Positions 1 to 5,556 of a stretch of DNA of 5,678 nucleotides are shown here, one piece after another. Made by a program: the position numbers and the translations under genes. Location: the NCBI GenBank assembly GCA_021323355.1, contig JAJONK010000188.1:1-5678 (forward strand), read 5' to 3'. The notes under the pieces were generated by a model. That model ran no database searches and had not been told where the DNA came from. It was given only the letters and a program-made list of their open reading frames with translations. How positions within the stretch are numbered: position 1 is the first letter of the stretch; every line of letters starts with the position of its first letter. Source of the stretch: Deltaproteobacteria bacterium (lineage in GTDB: Bacteria; Desulfobacterota; Binatia; UBA9968).

Positions 1-1
1 C

Positions 2-294
2 CACAAGCAGCCGAAGGTGCTGGCCTGGCTCGCCCGCCACCCCCGCTTCGTCTTCCACTTCACCCCCACCTCATGCTCCTGGCTCAACGCGGTCGAGACC
101 TTCTTCGCCACCCTCACCAAGCGACGCCTGAAGCGCGGCGCCTTCCGATCCGTCGTCGACCTCCAGGCGCCATCAACCGCTATCTCAAGGAGGCCAACCA
201 TGACCCCAAGCCCTTCGTCTGGACCGCAGACCCCGACAAGATCATCGCCGCCGTTAACCGCGGGCGCCAAGCGTTAGAATCGATCCACTGCTAA
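2..294 (+). pseudogene. IS630-family transposase, C-terminal fragment, frameshifted
   Basis: This is the 3' part of a DDE transposase of the IS630 family, the enzyme that cuts and joins the ends of its insertion sequence. The 5' part lies outside the window. Frame 2 reads from the first bases as HKQPKVLAWLARHPR, followed by the family hallmark TPTSCSWLNAVETFF. The Glu in NAVE (codon 95-97) corresponds to the final acidic residue of the DDE triad. After VVDLQ (Gln codon 164-166) the family reading continues in frame 1, with INRYLKEAN, then DPKPFVWTADPDKIIAAV and ESIHC before a TAA at 292-294. One base, most simply a G near 166-171 (CAGGCG-GCC expected), is therefore missing. IS630 elements that use programmed frameshifting shift well upstream of this point, so decay or a sequencing error is more likely. 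The fragment is very GC-rich (about 72% in 121-180). Family assignment is firm. I could not define the terminal inverted repeat because only one end is visible. Confidence 0.9.
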
Positions 295-299
295 TCTTC

Positions 300-315
300 G
301 GCGAGCAGGCGAGCA
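300..315. repeat. 8-bp perfect tandem duplication beside the IS630 tail
   Basis: The octamer GGCGAGCA occurs twice in direct succession (300-307 and 308-315), starting six bases after the transposase stop codon. It may mark the end of the insertion sequence or a replication slip. IS630 elements duplicate only a TA dinucleotide, so this is not their normal target duplication. Confidence 0.5.
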
Positions 316-571
316 GCTCACCGCGTGGGTCGGCACGAGGTCGAAAAGGAGACGCGGGCCCGGACGCGTAGCACTCCGCGAGCCTTGCTGGGGTCTGCGC
401 CTAACAATCCAGAAAAGGTCCAAGGACTGGATCGTTCGCGTAGGCTTCGGTGAAGTAGCACTTGGACGAGGGCCGAATTTGCCGGATCGAACCGCACACC
501 CGCCTGGCCGGGGCAGCCAATCATGTCTACGCAGCGCCAGCCGAGCGAACTTTCCGCTGTGCTTGGGCGGC

Positions 572-599
572 GGGCGAGATGTAGTTGCCACCCTCGCCC
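572..599 (-). terminator. Inverted repeat just past the MT1 stop, possible terminator
   Basis: GGGCGAG (572-578) and CTCGCCC (593-599) form a perfect 7-bp GC-rich stem with a 14-base loop. It starts eight bases beyond the stop codon of the minus-strand methyltransferase. There is no T-run on the minus-strand downstream side, so it is not a classical intrinsic terminator. A transcript-end or Rho-assisted role is inferred from position alone. Confidence 0.35.
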
Positions 600-606
600 A
601 CGCAGA

Positions 607-1221
607 TTAGGAAATTGACATTACATAGTATGTGTATGGAGGGAATGCCTTGAAGATCACAACCCCGTCGATATTGTCGAAATAACCCCGGGCGAGCGCG
701 CGATAGCCTTCAGGATCGCGCACATTGCGGCCTCTATCCATCGCTATGAGCAGGCGCGCTATCGGATTTTGCTTCGGCACGAACACGTTGTCGAGGGTCA
801 CCACACGCCCGCCCGGCTTCAATGATTGACGAAGCAGCCCGAACAAATGCTGGGCCTCCTCGTTATTCATGTGGTGCAACACGGCGCTCAGAACGGCAAT
901 GTCGAAAGAAGGTAGGCGCTCGACGTCAGATCGCTCGTAGTATTTTGCAAAGAATGTCCCTCGGTCCCCGAACGTCATCCTCGCCCTTTCTATGTAGGCC
1001 GGATTGGGATCGAAGCCAACGTAGGTCAGGTCATCCGGCATGTAGCGCAGGAGCTCGGCAGGGCCGCAGCCCACGTCCAAAACCGAATCGCCCGGGCTCG
1101 GCTTGATGTATGTCTCTACAAAACTGCGACACTCCTTGTCGGTGCCCATGAGCCGCTGAAGAGCTACATAAAGCATTGGGTTCGCTAAGAGTCCACGCAA
1201 CCCGGTTTTCAGTTCCGCCAC
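607..1221 (-). CDS. Class I SAM-dependent methyltransferase (MT1), polysaccharide-locus type
   Basis: A predicted cytoplasmic methyltransferase of 204 residues that transfers a methyl group from S-adenosylmethionine. The substrate is unknown, and the neighbours suggest a sugar or glycolipid. With the GTG start, motif I VLDVGCGPAELL lies at residues 47-58. The acidic SAM-ribose contact is in YVGFDPNP (67-74, Asp71). FDIAVLSAVLHHM (106-118) is the motif II/post-II strand and LKPGGRVV (134-141) is motif III. A C-terminal stretch with NVRDPEGYRALA (166-177) and PYTYYVM (195-201) matches, from memory, a family often annotated next to lipopolysaccharide genes. The frame stays open to an ATG at 1332, but that extension is Ala/Arg-rich and unlike the family. 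I chose GTG at 1219-1221 because GAGG sits six bases upstream and the protein then begins with the family-typical LLANPMLYVALQRLMG segment. The gene stands alone, divergent from the plus-strand genes. The family is secure, the start fairly so, the substrate unknown. Confidence 0.88.
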   Translation of the reverse strand: MAELKTGLRGLLANPMLYVALQRLMGTDKECRSFVETYIKPSPGDSVLDVGCGPAELLRYMPDDLTYVGFDPNPAYIERARMTFGDRGTFFAKYYERSDVERLPSFDIAVLSAVLHHMNNEEAQHLFGLLRQSLKPGGRVVTLDNVFVPKQNPIARLLIAMDRGRNVRDPEGYRALARGYFDNIDGVVIFKAFPPYTYYVMSIS

Positions 1222-1245
1222 AACAGCCCTCGCGCACCCTCGTGT

Positions 1246-1264
1246 CGCCGCCCGTCCGGCGGCG
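1246..1264. repeat. GC-rich inverted repeat in MT1 upstream region
   Basis: CGCCGC (1246-1251) and GCGGCG (1259-1264) can pair around a seven-base loop, 25 bases upstream of the proposed MT1 start. If transcription begins further upstream, the hairpin would be in the 5' leader. In GC-rich DNA such a short stem may be chance. Confidence 0.25.
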
Positions 1265-1410
1265 GGTTGGGCCGTTGTGACCGATGAGAACGGAAAAGGC
1301 CAGCACGAGTGGGGACCAGAAACGGCCGCCAAGCTGGCAAGCAGCCTGCTCGCGTATCGTCGCTCCTCACCCGACAGGGCCGCGGAAGCTCGGCAACCGG
1401 AAAAAGGGAA

Positions 1411-1439
1411 TTGTAAGCAGGTGACCTACGAAGTACCAT
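1411..1439 (+). promoter_or_regulatory. Possible sigma-70-type promoter for the secreted-protein/aminotransferase genes
   Basis: TTGTAA (1411-1416) and TACCAT (1434-1439) are separated by 17 bases, and each matches four of six positions of the -35 and -10 consensus. The -10 would lie about 40 bases before the ATG at 1479. This is the best candidate I can find in the divergent gap 1222-1478. Two 4/6 matches are weak evidence. Confidence 0.25.
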
Positions 1440-1478
1440 GCGGTCCGCTATCTAACTCGCGCCTGTGGAGAACTGGCT

Positions 1479-2012
1479 ATGCGCTCCGTGCTCGCGGCCC
1501 TAGCTCTTGTGTTCGGAACAGCATCAACTGCCTCGGCCGAAGTTTGGCTCCTTCGTGAAGGGGTATGCGGCGAATATCGATCCCGCTGGAACATTGAACA
1601 GGATCAAGCGGGGATCTGGGCCGGCTCGGCTGATCACGTGCATGTCGGCGGGCCATGCGAGCAGAGGACCGGTGCAAAGGCGCAAAGCAAGGTGAGAGCG
1701 GTAATTGCAGGTGAACTCTTTTTCGCGGTCGTCCAATCCGAGCCGGCAACAGGCGCTCACGCCGACACCGGGGCCGTCTGCAGCTACTATGGGCCCATTC
1801 AAGGAGACCGCGTGAGAGGGGTTGCGGTTTGCGAAGGGGCATCCCGTATGATGTTTGCCTTGCGTTTCCGTCCCGGAGACGGGAGCGCGCAGCGCTCCGA
1901 ACAGCGCCCACTCGAGCAGCAGGACGATGATTGGCTTGACAACCCCGCGACGCATGATGGCGGGCCTGCCGGCTTCACTCTTGAAGCCGATCCGGGTATT
2001 CCGCGGCGATAA
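1479..2012 (+). CDS. Secreted four-cysteine protein of unknown function
   Basis: I do not recognise a named family. The 177-residue product starts with a clear Sec signal peptide: Arg2, a hydrophobic core (VLAALALVFG), and an ASA cleavage motif at residues 18-20, giving a mature protein from Glu21. It should be periplasmic or exported. The mature part has four cysteines (30, 60, 101, 118), enough for two disulfides. It also has repeated short beta-like stretches (VWLLREGVCGEY; VRAVIAGELFFAVV; RVRGVAVCEG), suggesting a small beta-rich domain of roughly 115 residues. From about residue 135 the tail is Gln/Asp/Pro-rich and probably disordered. GGAG at 1467-1470, eight bases before the ATG, supports the start. 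The gene precedes the aminotransferase by 41 bp on the same strand and could be co-transcribed, though nothing ties it functionally to glycan synthesis. An antisense frame (1524-2066) overlaps it but lacks comparable signals. Real gene: likely. Function: unknown. Confidence 0.72.
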   Translation: MRSVLAALALVFGTASTASAEVWLLREGVCGEYRSRWNIEQDQAGIWAGSADHVHVGGPCEQRTGAKAQSKVRAVIAGELFFAVVQSEPATGAHADTGAVCSYYGPIQGDRVRGVAVCEGASRMMFALRFRPGDGSAQRSEQRPLEQQDDDWLDNPATHDGGPAGFTLEADPGIPRR

Positions 2013-2053
2013 CGTATCGCAGCCGCCAAAAGCCGCGTACGGCACATGGACTA

Positions 2054-3244
2054 ATGATCTCTCCAAATGGTTGTGCGATGGCGCAGCAATGTGTGGTGGA
2101 TAAAGTTCTTTTCAATCGCCCAGATTTCTCGCATCGCGAGTTGCAATATCTGAGGGAGTGCCTCGGGGGCGGTGATCTGGCTGGCGACGGTTCGTTCACT
2201 GGACGATGTCGATCTTGGCTAGAAGGGCAACTCGGAGCTACTGTTCTCCTGACTCATTCATGCACGGCCGCGCTCGAAATGGCAGCCATGCTGACTGTGA
2301 AAGCGGGCGACGAAGTCATAATGCCTTCTTTCACTTTCGTATCGACCGCGAACGCATTCGTCTTGCGGGGCGCAACTCCGGTGTTCATTGACATTCGCCG
2401 GGACACCTTGAACATAGACGAGAACCTCATCGAGGCAGCGGTCACGGAGCGCACAAGAGCGATCGTTCCCGTCCATTACGCAGGCGTCAGTTGCGCAATG
2501 GAGCCCATCATGGCGATCGCGACGAAGAACGGCGTCGCGGTCGTTGAAGACGCCGCGCAAGGCTATCTTGCCCACTGGAAAGGACGTCCGCTGGGTACGA
2601 TGGGATCCTTGGGGACGCTTAGCTTCCACCAGAGCAAGAACATCGTCTCGGGCGAAGGTGGCGCGCTCATTCTCAACGATTCAGCCTTCGAAGGACGAGC
2701 GCACATTTTGCGTGAGAAGGGCACAAATCGAACGGAATTCTTCCGCGGCAAAGTAGATAAATACGAATGGCTCGACATTGGATCGTCTTATTTGCCCAGT
2801 GACCTCATCGCCGCCGTCTTGCTCGCCCAGCTTGAGGTCGCCAATGAGATCACTGCTAAACGACTGCGTTTGTGGGCCCGCTATCATCAGGGATTGTCCG
2901 AGGCAGAGCGCAGTGGCGTGCTTCGGCGGCCGGTTACACCCGAGGAGGCGCACCATAACGGGCACATCTACTACCTGGTGTTTGATAGCAACAAGCTCCG
3001 CGAACAGGCACGACTAGCGCTACTGAAGATCGGCATTGAAGCCTATACGCATTACGTTCCCTTGCATTCGGCGCCCGCGGGACGGCGATACGGGCGTGTT
3101 GCGGGTCAAATGACGGTCACGGACCGAGTCGCCGCGACCATGTTGCGGCTTCCGATACACGGCAGCATGACAGAGGAACATATCGACAAGGTTATCAATG
3201 CCGTCACACAAGTCTGGCGCGCTTCCGCCAGGACCTACGCATGA
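2054..3244 (+). CDS. wecE: WecE/RffA-like dTDP-4-amino-4,6-dideoxyhexose transaminase
   Basis: A PLP-dependent sugar aminotransferase of the DegT/DnrJ/EryC1/StrS family. The close relative WecE (RffA) converts dTDP-4-keto-6-deoxy-D-glucose plus glutamate to dTDP-4-amino-4,6-dideoxy-D-galactose, a precursor for enterobacterial common antigen and other glycans. Matching landmarks in order are FNRPDFSHRELQY (20-32), LAGDGSFTGRC (42-52), SCTAALEMAA (69-78), GDEVIMPSFTFVSTANAF (85-102), RAIVPVHYAG (135-144), VVEDAAQG (163-170, Asp166 for the PLP pyridine nitrogen), and SFHQSKN (190-196, Lys195 as Schiff-base lysine). Then come SGEGGAL, REKGTNR, VDKYEW, IGSSYLPSDL and HYVPLHSAPAG. The length of 396 slightly exceeds the usual ~376. 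The excess is at the N-terminus, where the ATG at 2054 lacks a clear Shine-Dalgarno. ATG 2078 or GTG 2093/2096 would fit the family start better. The stop overlaps the next start (ATGA, 3241-3244), so translation is probably coupled with MT2. The exact sugar isomer cannot be fixed by reading alone. Confidence 0.93.
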   Translation: MISPNGCAMAQQCVVDKVLFNRPDFSHRELQYLRECLGGGDLAGDGSFTGRCRSWLEGQLGATVLLTHSCTAALEMAAMLTVKAGDEVIMPSFTFVSTANAFVLRGATPVFIDIRRDTLNIDENLIEAAVTERTRAIVPVHYAGVSCAMEPIMAIATKNGVAVVEDAAQGYLAHWKGRPLGTMGSLGTLSFHQSKNIVSGEGGALILNDSAFEGRAHILREKGTNRTEFFRGKVDKYEWLDIGSSYLPSDLIAAVLLAQLEVANEITAKRLRLWARYHQGLSEAERSGVLRRPVTPEEAHHNGHIYYLVFDSNKLREQARLALLKIGIEAYTHYVPLHSAPAGRRYGRVAGQMTVTDRVAATMLRLPIHGSMTEEHIDKVINAVTQVWRASARTYA

Positions 3245-4188
3245 AGCGTTGCCTGCAGTGCGGATCCACGTACGACAGCGTGGAGTGGATGTGTCCGGCC
3301 TGCGGGGCTTCGCCTGCGTACGTTAACGGCTTTGTCGCGTTTGCGCCAGACTTGGCGGCATACAATGACGGGATGGAGCCGGATGCGCATCACGGCTTGG
3401 ACGTCACTCAGGACTCGAGCTTCTGGTTTCGGGTGCGCAACCGGCTCATCACAGATCTTGTAAGACGCTATTTTCCGACGGCGGAGCGCGTGCTCGAGAT
3501 CGGCTGCGGAACCGGCTATGTGTTGCAAGCTTTGCGAACCGCCCTGCCGCAAAGCTGCCTTTCAGGAAGTGAGATCTATGCGAATGGGCTTCCTTATGCG
3601 GCAAGACGGCTTGGGCCGGAGGTCAAGCTATTCCAAATGGACGCTCGCGACATTCCGTACGCAACCGAATTCGACCTGATTTGTGCGTTTGATGTTCTGG
3701 AGCACGTCGCAGAGGATGAACGCGTTCTTCACGAACTTTATCGCGCCTTGCGGCCAGGCGGGGGCGTGCTGCTGTCCGTGCCGCAGCACCAATTCCTTTG
3801 GAGCAAGTCCGACGAGATCAGCTTACATAAACGACGGTACCGGCGCGGCGAGCTGGAATCGAAGTGCCGGAAGGCCAAGCTGCACATCATCCGCTCGACC
3901 AGCTTTGTGACAACTTTGCTGCCGCTCATGCTGCTGCAACGGCGCATTTGGGGCCGGCGAAAAGCCTACGATGCGGACGCCGAGCTCACCCTGCCACTTC
4001 TTCTCGATCAGTCGCTCGAGTGCATTTTGGAACTCGAGAGGAAGATCTTGCGCGCAGGCGTCTCGTTCCCGCTAGGCGGGTCCCGCTTCGTCGCCGCGCG
4101 ACGACAGCCCAGACCAGTTGGGCGCCGACGGCCCAGCATTGAAGAGCATGTCCAAGATGGACACGTGATGCTCGAAAGTTCCCCATAG
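3241..4188 (+). CDS. SAM-dependent methyltransferase with N-terminal zinc ribbon (MT2)
   Basis: A 315-residue class I methyltransferase. Residues 1-30 carry two CxxC knuckles (Cys4/Cys7 and Cys18/Cys21, in CLQCG and CPACG), a rubredoxin-like zinc ribbon. A linker with FWFRVRNRLI (61-70) leads to the Rossmann core: VLEIGCGTGYVL (84-95, SAM-binding motif I), SGSEIY (108-113, acidic Glu111 at the ribose position), FQMDARDIPY (131-140), FDLICAFDVLEHV (144-156), and LRPGGGVLLSVPQH (170-183). The conserved HKRRYRRGEL follows (196-205), then a hydrophobic stretch (FVTTLLPLMLL, 222-232) that may be a membrane-associating helix, and RAGVSFPLGGS (271-281). Proteins with this order occur among polysaccharide genes, and their substrates are generally undetermined. 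The start is fixed by the ATGA overlap with the aminotransferase. The family-like sequence ends near residue 288. The remaining ~27 residues are Arg/Pro-rich and then polar, and they overlap the opposing WbqC-family gene. A sugar- or lipid-linked-sugar methylation role is inferred. Confidence 0.9.
   Translation: MKRCLQCGSTYDSVEWMCPACGASPAYVNGFVAFAPDLAAYNDGMEPDAHHGLDVTQDSSFWFRVRNRLITDLVRRYFPTAERVLEIGCGTGYVLQALRTALPQSCLSGSEIYANGLPYAARRLGPEVKLFQMDARDIPYATEFDLICAFDVLEHVAEDERVLHELYRALRPGGGVLLSVPQHQFLWSKSDEISLHKRRYRRGELESKCRKAKLHIIRSTSFVTTLLPLMLLQRRIWGRRKAYDADAELTLPLLLDQSLECILELERKILRAGVSFPLGGSRFVAARRQPRPVGRRRPSIEEHVQDGHVMLESSP
4072..4188. other. Tail-to-tail coding overlap of MT2 and the WbqC-family gene
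   Basis: The last 39 codons of MT2 (including stop) and the last 39 of the opposing WbqC-family gene share these 117 bases. Family-like sequence ends near 4104 for MT2 and near 4129 for the WbqC-family protein, read from their own sides. Each protein therefore appears to carry an unconserved tail read through the antisense of its neighbour. No room is left for a conventional bidirectional terminator. Confidence 0.8.
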
Positions 4189-4824
4189 CTGCGGATATTC
4201 AGGATATCCGGAGTACGTCATCCATTCAACCAGAATGCCGGCTCTTCGGAACTTCCCCTCATCTATGTAAGCTCTAGCGGATGGCCCGCTCAAATAATTT
4301 GTTGCACCGGCCTTCAGGCAGATGTCAAGCACACGATCGTCCCGCGCCCCTTGCGGTTGGTACGTCTCATCGCGAGTAATTTTAGTGCGAATGCCTAGTA
4401 ATTCTATAATCCGAAGCAGGAACAACTCATTAACTGCCGTTAGACGCTTTTCCCGGTCAGCCAACTCGTACCATTGACGAACCGTAGTTGAGAGAGTTGG
4501 AAAGAAGGTCGCGCCGCGATAATTGCGTTCAAGTGCGTGCCAGTGCTGCTCAGACCAGGGGCCGGCAATTGTTACGTCTTGAATTCGTTGTTCGAGCCGT
4601 CCTGCGGTTTCAACCGGAATGGTAATCCAAGCAGGCCCACGGTCCGTTTTGATCCGATTACGGTTGTGCCAGTGACCTTTGGAGAACTGAACTGAATCGA
4701 GAATCACATACTCATCGCAGCGGTTGACAAGGTCGAAAAACCCTTTCCACGGAATATATGCTGATTGAATAATCGAGAGTCGCTTCCTCGCACGGATCAT
4801 TTTAAGCTTGTTCAATGGCTTCAT
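4072..4824 (-). CDS. WbqC-family protein
   Basis: A 250-residue member of the WbqC family, found widely in O-antigen, capsule and other glycan loci. Its reaction is not settled; transfer of acyl or amino-acid groups to amino sugars has been considered. Family landmarks: LSIIQSAYIPWKGFFDLV (16-33, matching the usual opening of the IxQPxYxPWxGFF type), YVILDSVQFSKGHWHNRNRI (39-58), WITIPV (66-71), YLSGPSARAYID (177-188), YPEYPQLWGTFEHHVSILD (207-225), and MLFNAGP (226-232). The last ~18 residues look unconserved and overlap MT2. ATG at 4824 has no good ribosome-binding site. ATG at 4800 (residue 9) is an equal alternative and nearer the usual family start. It lies 76 bp downstream of MT3 on the same strand and probably shares its transcript. 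Base composition is lower in GC than the neighbours (about 40% in 4381-4440 against about 62% at the start of MT2), suggesting separate acquisition. Family call is firm. Confidence 0.9.
   Translation of the reverse strand: MKPLNKLKMIRARKRLSIIQSAYIPWKGFFDLVNRCDEYVILDSVQFSKGHWHNRNRIKTDRGPAWITIPVETAGRLEQRIQDVTIAGPWSEQHWHALERNYRGATFFPTLSTTVRQWYELADREKRLTAVNELFLLRIIELLGIRTKITRDETYQPQGARDDRVLDICLKAGATNYLSGPSARAYIDEGKFRRAGILVEWMTYSGYPEYPQLWGTFEHHVSILDMLFNAGPSAPNWSGLSSRGDEAGPA
4192..4210. repeat. Inverted repeat just past the MT2 stop
   Basis: CGGATAT (4192-4198) and ATATCCG (4204-4210) form a perfect 7-bp stem with a five-base loop (TCAGG), beginning four bases after the MT2 TAG. No T-run follows. 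It lies inside the opposing WbqC-family gene, where it encodes part of the conserved-looking SGYPEYPQ, so the symmetry may be a coding accident. It is the only terminator-like structure I see for the plus-strand genes. Confidence 0.3.
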
Positions 4825-4900
4825 TGCATCTGGCCACGCCGCTCAGGCGAGCTTCCCGCCCCGGCGAACGCGCGTGGACTAGCTGGCGCGCCAACCTTAT
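4825..4900. other. Short spacer between MT3 and WbqC-family gene
   Basis: A 76-bp gap inside the minus-strand operon. It contains a 10-bp palindrome, TGGCGCGCCA (4884-4893), and is GC-rich. I see no convincing promoter or terminator in it. Confidence 0.4.
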
Positions 4901-5548
4901 TCATGGAACTCGAACGTTCCAGCCGCCCAGTTTGACCGCCATGGTCCAGTCATACAGCTCATAATCGTGTAGCAGGGCAACATTGCGCGAGAACCTGCGT
5001 TTACAGTGATCGAAAAACCAGGAGGGATCTCCATAATATAGGTCTGGCCGCATTTTTTCCTGATCGGAATAGATGGTCAGCATGTTGAACGCAAAACCCC
5101 GGACAGACGCGCGGGCGAGGGTATCGAGGGTCTGCACGATGTGGTGCCGCCACGTTGTAGCGTCCACCTCGAACTTCATATTAAAGATGCCGCTAGCGAT
5201 CGTGAAGTCTGCTGTTCCGATCTCCTCAACTTCTGTCGTGAGTTTCGCCTCCATGCCACCCGGCACTAACGAGTGTGCAGCCTCAATCATTTCCGGCGCG
5301 ATATCGAACCCAACATAGCGCCGCAGGGGAAATCCCCGTTCCAACAGATACGCTATCAGAGCGCCGTATCCGCACCCAAAATCGATCATCGAGAATGGCG
5401 TGCTCAGGTCAAGGAGCCGCACGAATTGACCGAAGCGGATGGTTTGCGCGGTTTCCGAGTTGAAGTCGGCGCCGGCCGGGGTCGGCCCGTGACAAGCTAT
5501 CTTCTCGCTAAAGAAGCGGCGAAGCTTATCGAGAGCGGGGTCGTGCAT
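4901..5548 (-). CDS. Class I SAM-dependent methyltransferase (MT3)
   Basis: A 215-residue predicted methyltransferase. The N-terminal ~50 residues (HDPALDKLRRFFSEKI, then TAQTIRFGQFVRLL) form a helical cap. Motif I is MIDFGCGYGALIAYLL (54-69), and YVGFDIAPEMIEAA (78-91) carries the ribose-binding Asp82. ADFTIASGIFNMKFEV (113-128) takes the motif IV position, with the unusual SGIFN signature. Family-like sequence continues with RGFAFNMLTIYSDQEKMRPD (150-169), LYYGDPSWFFDHCKRRFS (170-187), and LLHDYELYDWTM (192-203). I recall this arrangement from proteins annotated only as methyltransferases near glycan genes, so the substrate is unknown. The start is well supported by TAAGG about seven bases upstream of the ATG. 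The stop codon of the preceding glycosyltransferase is only eight bases upstream, so the two are surely co-transcribed. It shares no obvious sequence with MT1 or MT2 outside the SAM motifs. Confidence 0.88.
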   Translation of the reverse strand: MHDPALDKLRRFFSEKIACHGPTPAGADFNSETAQTIRFGQFVRLLDLSTPFSMIDFGCGYGALIAYLLERGFPLRRYVGFDIAPEMIEAAHSLVPGGMEAKLTTEVEEIGTADFTIASGIFNMKFEVDATTWRHHIVQTLDTLARASVRGFAFNMLTIYSDQEKMRPDLYYGDPSWFFDHCKRRFSRNVALLHDYELYDWTMAVKLGGWNVRVP

Positions 5549-5556
5549 TAGGGACC

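Larger units (their letters stand above)
295..606. other. Gene-free stretch between IS remnant and methyltransferase
   Basis: I see no gene here that I can support. Open frames exist on the minus strand (274-591 and 318-524), but their products are rich in Arg, Pro and Ser, carry no recognisable motif, and look like by-products of high GC. The stretch may be the outer end of the insertion sequence plus degraded flanking DNA. Its only structured elements are the octamer repeat at 300-315 and the inverted repeat at 572-599. Confidence 0.5.

Noticed and set aside
274..591. Minus-strand open frames between the IS tail and MT1
   Set aside because: The products are Arg/Pro/Ser-rich without motifs, and the longer one overlaps the transposase 3' end. 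This is typical of chance frames in GC-rich DNA.
1222..1332. N-terminal extension of MT1 to the ATG at 1332
   Set aside because: The added 37 residues are Ala/Arg-rich and unlike the family. The GTG at 1219-1221 has a Shine-Dalgarno and gives the expected length.
1277..1558. Plus-strand open frame across the divergent gap
   Set aside because: It has no recognisable protein features and overlaps the signal-peptide start of the better-supported gene.
1524..2066. Long minus-strand open frame (180 codons) opposite the secreted-protein gene
   Set aside because: It has no family motif or ribosome-binding site that I can see. The plus-strand frame has a signal peptide, a good Shine-Dalgarno and patterned cysteines.
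4149..4163. Short inverted repeat TGTCC/GGACA inside the convergent overlap as a terminator
   Set aside because: A five-base stem with no T-run, within coding sequence on both strands, is no better than chance.
5073..5551. Plus-strand open frames opposite MT3
   Set aside because: They are antisense shadows. The minus-strand frame carries a complete set of methyltransferase motifs and a ribosome-binding site.
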